From the NCBI GenBank assembly GCA_023630585.1, contig CM042559.1, forward strand, positions 1,172,501 to 1,236,500: DNA of 64,000 bases, given 5' to 3'. The position numbers were made by a program, and so were the translations under genes. The stretch comes from Cranoglanis bouderius (taxonomy: Eukaryota; Chordata; Actinopteri; Siluriformes; Cranoglanididae). This document shows, in pieces, positions 56,191-64,000 of the stretch (position 1 is its first letter; every line of letters begins with the position of its first letter). Below the pieces are notes generated by a model that saw only the letters and a list, made by a program, of their open reading frames with translations, was not told where the DNA came from and made no database searches.

Positions 56191-59100
56191 TCAGTACTGT
56201 TTATCTATTTATGCTAATTATTCAATGCTGTGTATTTATTGTTTAGTAAGTCTAATAAACCAAAATCTCTATGTGGATATATTTGTGTCATATTATAACT
56301 TTGACAAAATGTGTTACTTGCAAGATACAAAAGGCTAACTAAAGAGCCAAAAGTCCCATATAATGTTAAGACTAACCCTATAAGCATATAGGTTTCCGAT
56401 TACTAAATTACAGGAAAAGGATTTTTACTCTGAAAGTGCAATATATTTTTCCATTATGACATGTCTGATGACTATATAAGTGTTATATGGTGTACATATT
56501 CCTGCTTTTTTTATGTGATGCAAATTTTCTATATTATCTTTATAAATTATTAACGTGAGTGATTTGCTCTATGGTTGTATAATTGTGTAAATGAACAACA
56601 TGGACCTTTTTGAAATGTAAGTTTTATTTTTAAATTTTCCTTTCATATAACCAGTACACACCACCAAAACCCAGCCCTATTAATTACCTGACTTGCTGTA
56701 GATACAGGAGGAAGAAACTGTAAAGTTTGTGTATGGAAGGTACGTTAGGCTTTTTTCATCCTATGGGTTAGAACAACTTACAGTGTTAATTTATCAGGTA
56801 TGAATTAGTTCACTGCTTAAGAAATTCAAATTAAAAAATGTAACTATGTTAATATAAACCTTGTGATACAGACTAACAAACTGTAAAAATAAAAAAAAGA
56901 TGTCTTATATACCTCAAAAGTGTATGAATACCTTCTTTATTATTATTTTTAAAAAATTGTACTTTTTTGTTTATCTGTATCGTAATGCATGGGTCTTTAA
57001 GATAAGTGCAGTTAAAAAGTTTAAATTTAACCTGTATCTGTAGAATTTTGTGTATTTGATTGATTTAAAATTAAATATTAAATTAAATTAAATATTTAAT
57101 TTATTAAAATTAAAAAATACATTTCCTTATTGCATGTGTGACCATACATAACTGTTGTCATGAAGTACTCTTTTATCCCTTTTAGTCATGGCATATGGCA
57201 TATTTTACACACAGGCATACATATATCTTTGTTTTAAACATGCATTCTGTGGATAGTAAGACAACACGTTAATGTTTCAAATACACAGGAAGGATACTGT
57301 GGTTGTCCTCTGCACATGGAAACTAACCTATCTATCTTTCAACACTTTCCATAATTAAGCTCCTTTTAAAGTACTATAACTGAAAAATGATCATGCAGCT
57401 GAAAGTCATCTTAGTTAGTTGAGGGGATATTGGGTAAAATGTGTGAAAATGTAAAGCATAAGTAAAACAGAGCTTCTCATCGGCATATGGGTGCATGAAA
57501 AAAATTTGAATGGTTAATGCTAAATGTAGCTATAAGGGCAAGTGTGTAAAATCTGGTAATGTATGGTCCATTTTTTGTGTGAAGATAGTAAATGACACAT
57601 AGTAGAGAACAATGAAGCTGTGGGAAATCTACGTCGTGCCAGTTTTATGTTGGATTTAAATGATCTCTTCTATTAGGGTATCCTTTTGTTAATACATTAA
57701 AAAAATAGATGTTATGAAGCACACTTTTAAATTGGAAATGCTGTGCTGATGATTTTTTCTCAAGGTCTTCAATATTAAGATGTCATGGAAAGTTTACCAC
57801 AAGCTAGCTCATAGTGACAAACAGGAAAGAGGTGCCTGTTTGAATGTGGCAGCGCTCACATCCCCAATAGCAGTGTCAGGCCCAACAGGCCACAGAGTGG
57901 TGATGTGTGAGTGAGTTATATGTGTTCTGAATTCTGTCTCTCTTACTGTGGACTGATGTTTCTCTCTCAGTGTTCTCTACAAATAGCTGGTGAGTGTCTT
58001 ACAACTATCCTTATAACAAAATTGGGTACTATGTATTTTGCAAGATCTTTAATGAGGATTTGTGATCCTAAATAGCTCTGAAAACAAGTCTTCAGGTTTT
58101 GATTTCAGCTGAGATATACATTGGGTACACTTGAATTTTTAAGCGGACTTTTAATGCATTGTGTTAGTCATTAAGTATAATGCTTGTGAGGTGTGTAAAT
58201 CCAGGATCAAACATGGTGTATAATTCATATGTAGAGAAATTTATAAACATTGTCTAAAATGAAAAAGAACTACAGCAGATGCTATTTATGGTTTGCCAGG
58301 TGATAAAGAAACAAATGTTCCAGTGCCAACCAAGAGAGATTTTTCATGTATGAAACGCACCAAGGATAAAAGCTTTGGGGCTTTTTCATTCAGTGTTACC
58401 ATGAGGCCATTAAGCAGTTAAGTCATGGAAATACAATAGTACAGTATGCTGATCAATTATTTGTGTTTAGAAGCATTAATTTGTTTAGATTCACTGGGTT
58501 ACTGTCCTCAAGGAGGAAATGTTATACAGCGTATGAAATATGTAGGTAACACAATAGAATAAGAAAATAGCAAATGTCAGTTTATTAAGTTTTAATATAT
58601 ATATATATATATATGACATTTTATTATATTTAATATTAATACTTATAGTTCAAATTAATATTTTTTAAATTCATTTCAAGAAGTAAAAAGCAAAATGCAA
58701 AGTATTTGTTAACATTTACACTGTTGATGGTGAAAATAAATTCAGTGGTAAATTGTAAGGTAATTTATAATCCTATAAATTGTCATCCCCTTCCAAAATC
58801 AGTGTTAAATTAAATAATTGTCCTTCATTGTATATGTTGTTGCAAATACTAAAAACGAACTAGATCAATATTATTAAGAAGAGCAGCTTTGTTATCATAT
58901 GCATTTTACTGTTTTCTCACAGGTGACAAGGTGTGGATCTCTTTGCTCAGTTGTGTAAAAGCTCTTACAGGTTTACTTTGGAAGTGGGGAGTGGCTTCGG
59001 TTCCTCACTGTGTCTGGGCAGCACTTTCAAGGACTGTCAAACCTGAGAATGCTGAAGTTTTGGGTCAATCTCAGGTTCGTCAGCCCATGAAAAGCTGTCT

Positions 59101-62038
59101 CCATCCAATCCTAGTATGAGCAGTAAAGTTTTAGTTTTTTTTTTAATGTCATTATTTTTTAGTAATGTGGTCATTTTTGGTGACCTGATTACTGATTTCA
59201 GAAAGGTTACATCTATTTATTTAGAATTGTTAATATACATTTTGCATTACTATATAGATTTCATACAATTAAACCTACTCTTCATTTATATATGAATTTA
59301 TTTGTTCATGTTGATCCTGCTGTTTAGGTGATTAAGGTGAATGATGTGTTGTGTTGTGACATTTATCACTTTGTATTATTTTTTAATATTGAATGTTTAT
59401 TAATTCACTGCAAATGAAAAATTTGGTTAACTGCCAAAATAAATGATGTACACATTCTTCATCAGTTTATTTATTTAATCCATTTTAAAGGGCAGCTTAA
59501 TTGGGGTTTGTGGAGTTTACAACCATTTAAAATCTTCTGAACATCACCTAGTTTAACAAATGGTTTCTTGGGTATTCTTTACATACTAAAAACTGTTTGT
59601 CTTTCATGCCCATAAAGTTACCAGTACAAACTTCATGACACAGCAAAGTAAATCTGTTGAGAGTAACAAACCTTTACATTTGAGTAGCCCTGCCATTTCA
59701 CTGTATAATGGCAGGTTATCAATACAAAAAGGTAAATTTCCTTAGCGTAGTGCAACGTTATGACATAATTTAAGCCATGAAAACATTCTTTTGTCATATT
59801 CCATACTATTCTATTTAATAAAATCACATAAAGATCACACGGCATCACATATTTTGATGTATTATTAATGTAAAAATTACCTTTGAAATACTGGGCACAT
59901 GACATATCTTTCACACCTGCTACATTACAATTTTTTTGTGTGTTTGTTGGAGGTGTGGGGTTTATTATTTTTTTTAAACCTCCTTTAGCGTTATTACAGC
60001 TGTGACTGTTATGAACTATGTTATATTTGATATTCATAAAAATATTTATCATAATCATAAATAGTTAAAACCAGTAAACTAACATAAATGGGGTTGAAAT
60101 TCATTTTTGCTATATGTACAGTAAAACCTTTAAAATAGCCATGAACATGCAGCAGTTAACAGTTGCCTAAAATTAATGCATTTTACATTTTTTAATAAAA
60201 AGGTTTCTCTATAATAACAAAACAGTTTTACACTGATTTAATCATCATTATTTTTGTCACCATTATGCCATGCTGAGATTTACATTTCAATGAAATTAAA
60301 GTGAAAGATCTTAGCTACGCACGCTGTTCACATAATCTAAAATTGCCGGAGGTTGGCACCCCTGTCTTCTCTCCTCATAATTACCTTTTCTATCAGAGAG
60401 CACTGACAGAAAAATGTAATACTGAATTGTTTGTGGTATTTAGTAGTATAGCCAAAATTTATTTGATGGTTGTTTGCAATTTGGCAAAAAAAAAACTGTT
60501 GACAGAATGAGTGTAAAGATTATTTCAGAACTTGATGGAAACTGAAAAAGGTCAGTCAATTTGTCCTAATCCAGTGGTTTCAAGCCTCTGCATGCTCTTC
60601 CCCAATTCAACCCCTAATTTTACCATTTCTGACGCGGCTGAATGTGTTACTAATTTAAATAACATTAATAAATTTAAAGGTAATAGTTAATAAAATTGCA
60701 GTAAATTCTCAAGTACTGTATATAGTATCTGTAAACTATTTTGGAGGGAAGTGCTGCTACAGATCACCACTAGAGGGGCCATTGCCCATGTGAATGTTTT
60801 TCATTAAAATAGAATAGGGAACTAGTTCTACTTTTGATAGGGAAGAAGAAAAAGATGTGTAACACATATATGTAACATTTTTTTTTTTTTGCATGTGACT
60901 ATACTTAAAAACAACATGGTATTTTATAGTGGTTACCACTATAGCCACATCATGTTTTGAAAATTTCCAAACACTTTTTATGAAAAACAGTGACTTTAAC
61001 AAACACTTTTTGCCATTTTTGTAACTATAAACTTACAATCACATGCGTCTGCATACAATATATCATTCATTTCATGCTCAGTAAAATCCTTACCTGCCAG
61101 ATGTTGATGCAGATGGTGCTTTTAAAATTTATGTTGTTCAGTAACTAGAATATAGAAACTGATTAATCCAAGGAGGATGAACACAGCGGTTGGCACCACA
61201 AACACATCTCTGTTGTGTGAGTGCTTATTTATAGGTTTGTACAAGAGTGGGTGGATAATCAGGGTAGTACGAGAACATTAGGTCTTACAAGAAGATTGTT
61301 TGAGATGGTCAATTCTGTAAAACCTTTATGTAAGAATTAAGAAAGGAAGATACAGTAAGTGTGTGTGAGTTACATTTACAATTCATTCATATCTTTATAG
61401 CCATACAGGCCTTTTTAGTGAAAAGGATCAAGTTTGGTCACACTAATAAAACGTTTGTCTACCATTCAGATGAAAAAAGTCAAATATCATTTTTACATTA
61501 AGTGACATTAAGTCTTAAAGGTGCTTAGATGCTATATTAAATGCAATTAGTGGCTAGAACGGTGGTTCATTAGCCAAGTTATATAAATAAATGTTATTGA
61601 CATATAAATGCTGCTATTAAGTTAAATGTCATTAGCTGATAAATGTGCTTACATATCACTTTAGATGGAAAGAAAATGTTTGACCCTTTGTTTTCCCTCA
61701 TGCAGTAGTGGCTGTGGTCCACAGGGATTATAACCTTGATGACAGCCTCCTTCCTCATTCCCTTCCTCCTTTTCGCATTCTCCACTCATTGTTTGACCCA
61801 ATTTCTCATCTTCTGACCCAATCAGTCCCAGCAGGCCAGTCGCAGCCACTATATTGATTGGGGTCCCTACCTGAATTCCATTTTCTTTTTCTCTGGCTGT
61901 GTGTGCAAAAGTGTAAATGTATTGGTCAGGTTTGAGGTGTCTCTGCACTTGCTTTATTGAAACACTTACAAAACCATCACTGTGTATCCTTATCAGCTGC
62001 CCTGCCCTTTAATTTCAAACCCATCTCTGCCTCTCTCC
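56191..62038. other. AT-rich intergenic sequence, no gene recognised
   Basis: Open frames here are short or low in complexity. (TA)n runs lie at about 58,595-58,615 and an ATTAAAT-rich palindromic stretch at 57,060-57,112. Two frames of 75-95 codons (58,889-59,119 plus; 61,661-61,948 minus) show no recognisable family and are not called. Confidence 0.5.
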
Positions 62039-62472
62039 GGCTGCATCCGAAATCGCGTACTGTGACAGTATGTACTGAATTCGATGTAGTACAATCTCGG
62101 ACATACTACATCCGCCATGTTAGCATTGTCATGTGACCTTCGATGTCATCATAAACACAAAAATTAAGTTAACAGTTTATTCAGGTATTGTTAAGCAAGT
62201 CCTGTTTAACCAAGGTTTAATACTTAAAAAGAGCCGACACTGTCTTCCTCAATTTGTTTTTCTTCTGAACTCGTCCGCACCAGTCCCGTTGCATTACGCG
62301 ATTTCGGATGCAGCCGTGTACACTGCAAAATCTCGCCTGAAGCAGTACACCATCCAGGTATTTCTCGCCTACTGTTTCTCGTCTACTGAGAATTCGGACA
62401 TACTACCACTCTGCCATACTGCTTTTCTCATACTACTGTGTAGTAGGTAAGTTTGCAGTTTCGGATGCAGCC
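62039..62472. mobile_element. MITE with GGCTGCATCCGAAATCG ends
   Basis: GGCTGCATCCGAAATCGCGT at 62,039 faces a perfect inverted copy at 62,295-62,315. A third copy (TTTCGGATGCAGCC) lies at 62,459-62,472. Short internal words such as CGGACATACTAC occur twice. No protein is encoded. It is probably a Harbinger- or hAT-related MITE; the superfamily is inference. Confidence 0.7.
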
Positions 62473-62841
62473 ATTAAGTTTTATTGAACCAACAGGCGCG
62501 GACTGGCCATTGTAGTGATGGGTCGTTCACAAACGAGTCGCTCTATAAGTACAGAGGCAAGACACAAGGATGACTCTGGTGGCAGATTCAAGATTGTGTA
62601 TATTTTATAAAATAATAAATAATAACAACTGAACACACACACAAAAACCCATTTGTTCATCAGCTGCCACATGGACAGAACTTCAGTCTTCACCGACTCC
62701 TGAGAGAGAAAGACTGAGTGAGAGAGAGAAGTGAATGAAATAAGGAACATTTACTTGAGCATGTTCAACTCTGTAATTTTAAATTTCATATTTAAAAGAG
62801 CTTAGTGACCACAGAGCACACATGTATACATACACACACAC

Positions 62842-63370
62842 TAGGGCTGGGCGATATAACGGCACGTTACCGTTACCGAATAAAATGTCTACCGTTACAG
62901 ATTTTTCTATTCCGTGTATACCGCGAAATGTAAATAAGTGGGCGTGGTTAACTTTGTGCGTAGCGCTCCTGCACGTGAGAACGAAGCTGCACATAAGAGT
63001 AGTTGTGAGAGGAAAAACATGGAGAAAGATCAGCACGCTGGTGAAGAAGTCCCACAAACCAATCCTGAGCAGGAGGAGGAACTTATCATGAAAAGAGGCG
63101 CGACATCGGTGGTATGGACGTGGTTCGGGTTTACAAAATCTGACAGAGCAGAAAAATGTTATTTGCACACTGTGTCACGTGAATGTTCCCACTAGAAGCG
63201 GTAGCACAAGTAACCTGTTTTATCATCTTAAAATGAAGCATGTCAAAGCCTACAATTGATTTACTGTTGATTTACCAGAATGACTATTTTTTTACATGAT
63301 ATATATCGTTACCATGAAATAAAATCACTCATTCCGTGAAATAGATTTTTGGTCATACCGCCCACCCCTA
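62842..63370 (+). mobile_element. Non-autonomous hAT element with BED zinc-finger remnant
   Basis: Terminal inverted repeats TAGGGCTGGGCGATAT and (inverted right end) TAGGGGTGGGCGGTAT are flanked by ACACACAC at 62,834-62,841 and 63,371-63,378, an 8-bp duplication as in hAT elements. At 63,100-63,260 the frame gives SVVWTWFGFTKSD and, after a one-base shift, CTLCHVNVPTR, SGSTSNLFYHLKMKHVKAYN: a C-x2-C ... H-x4-H BED finger from the transposase N-terminus. The catalytic domain is absent. Confidence 0.85.
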
Positions 63371-63628
63371 ACACACACTATATACTATACACATATAATT
63401 AATATATATCAATCCTCATGCTTTGGGAACAATTTTTCTTGAAAGTTTCATGTCAATAAAACCCCTCTGAATTGAGAAAAAAATTTAATAGAGAGAGATG
63501 AAAGAAATCCAAATAGAAACAACATGTAGGGCTGCAACAAAACATTTGTGCGTTTATTTAAAATAAAATCCACAAAGTGTTACAAAAATAAACTTCAATT
63601 ATAATTTTAATATATATATACATACATA
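63371..63628. other. Spacer, nothing recognised
   Basis: AT-rich; TA/CATA microsatellite at about 63,610-63,628. Confidence 0.5.
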
Positions 63629-64000
63629 CAGTATCTCACAAAAGTGAGTACACCCCTCTTGTAGACATTTTATTATACCTTTTCATGGGTATTTCACTGA
63701 CGAAATGACACTTTGCTACAATGTAAAGTAGTGAGTGTACAGCTTGTATAACAGTGTAAGTTTGCTGTGCCCTCAAAAAAACTCAACACACAGCCATTAA
63801 TGTCTAAACCACTGGCAACAAAAGTGAGTACACCCCTAAGTGAAACTGTCCAAATTGGGCCCAATTAGCCATTTTCCCTCCCCGGTGTCATGTGACTCGT
63901 TAGTGTTACAAGGTCTCAGGTGTGAATGGGGAGCAGGTGTGTTAAGTTTGGTGTTATCGCTCTCATACTCTCTCATACTGGTAACTGGAAGTTCAGCATG
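63629..64000 (+). mobile_element. Left end of a Tc1-like element, cut by the window edge
   Basis: Starts CAGTATCTCACAAAAGTGAG behind TA, with an inner direct repeat AAAAGTGAGTACACCCCT at 63,640 and 63,819 (IR/DR organisation). The window ends on an ATG (63,998-64,000) at the position where the transposase start is expected. Confidence 0.85.

Noticed and set aside
56049..56246. Frame of repeated YI residues
   Set aside because: Translation of the (TA)n microsatellite.
57785..57919. 44-codon frame MSWKVYHKLAHSDKQERGAC...
   Set aside because: Too short, no family recognised, no splice context that links it to uckl1.
58889..59119. 76-codon plus-strand frame after a CACAG acceptor-like site
   Set aside because: No recognisable domain and no partner exon. 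Possible chance frame.
59633..60058. 141-codon minus-strand frame
   Set aside because: Asn/Ile/Tyr-rich translation of AT-rich DNA with no motif.
61661..61948. 95-codon minus-strand frame (GTPINIVAATGLLGLIGSED)
   Set aside because: Composition is protein-like and an internal CAG-GTAGGG could be a donor, but I recognise no family and no neighbouring exon. Transcript evidence would decide.
1..64000. CRISPR arrays, bacterial operons, prophage
   Set aside because: No spaced direct repeats of that type. Introns, SINEs and LINEs show a vertebrate nuclear sequence.

Overview
The window is a piece of a teleost fish nuclear genome. The evidence is vertebrate split-gene structure (GT/AG introns, a long gene with small conserved exons), a 5S-rRNA-derived SINE, L2/Rex-like and RTE-type LINEs, a Ty3/gypsy element, and a very dense load of Tc1/mariner elements with terminal CAGT...ACTG inverted repeats at TA sites. 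I cannot name the species from the sequence; this repeat mix would fit a catfish-like teleost. No CRISPR array, operon, rRNA or tRNA gene was seen.

One host gene is clear: UCKL1 (uridine-cytidine kinase-like 1), plus strand, about 18.2 to 53.9 kb. I located 14 coding exons whose reading phases join exactly (511 codons plus stop). They give a uridine kinase domain (P-loop GGSASGKT) followed by a uracil phosphoribosyltransferase-like domain. The most N-terminal exon was not found. One exon is only 17 nt long, behind a strong pyrimidine tract.

The left flank (1 to about 16.8 kb) is a graveyard of mobile elements: LINE fragments, a 5S SINE, a nearly intact Tc1 element with a single nonsense codon, a LINE carrying an RTE element with a 25-bp target duplication, a second LINE carrying a solo LTR, and a decayed gypsy element whose integrase lies before reverse transcriptase (Gmr1-type order, SCAN-like Gag). 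Two facing ends of one repeat family at about 8.65 and 16.76 kb may bracket much of this stack.

The UCKL1 introns hold at least ten Tc1-like copies from several families (three from the same family, all in sense orientation), LINEs, a gypsy gag fragment and MITEs. Several are nested: a LINE inside a Tc1 inverted repeat, and a Tc1 inside the inverted repeat of another Tc1 that also received a third element. Downstream of UCKL1 (53.9 to 64 kb) are its 3' flank, another Tc1 remnant, microsatellites, about 6 kb of AT-rich sequence in which I recognise no gene, a small MITE with repeated ends, a hAT element with a broken BED zinc finger, and the left end of one more Tc1 element cut by the window edge.
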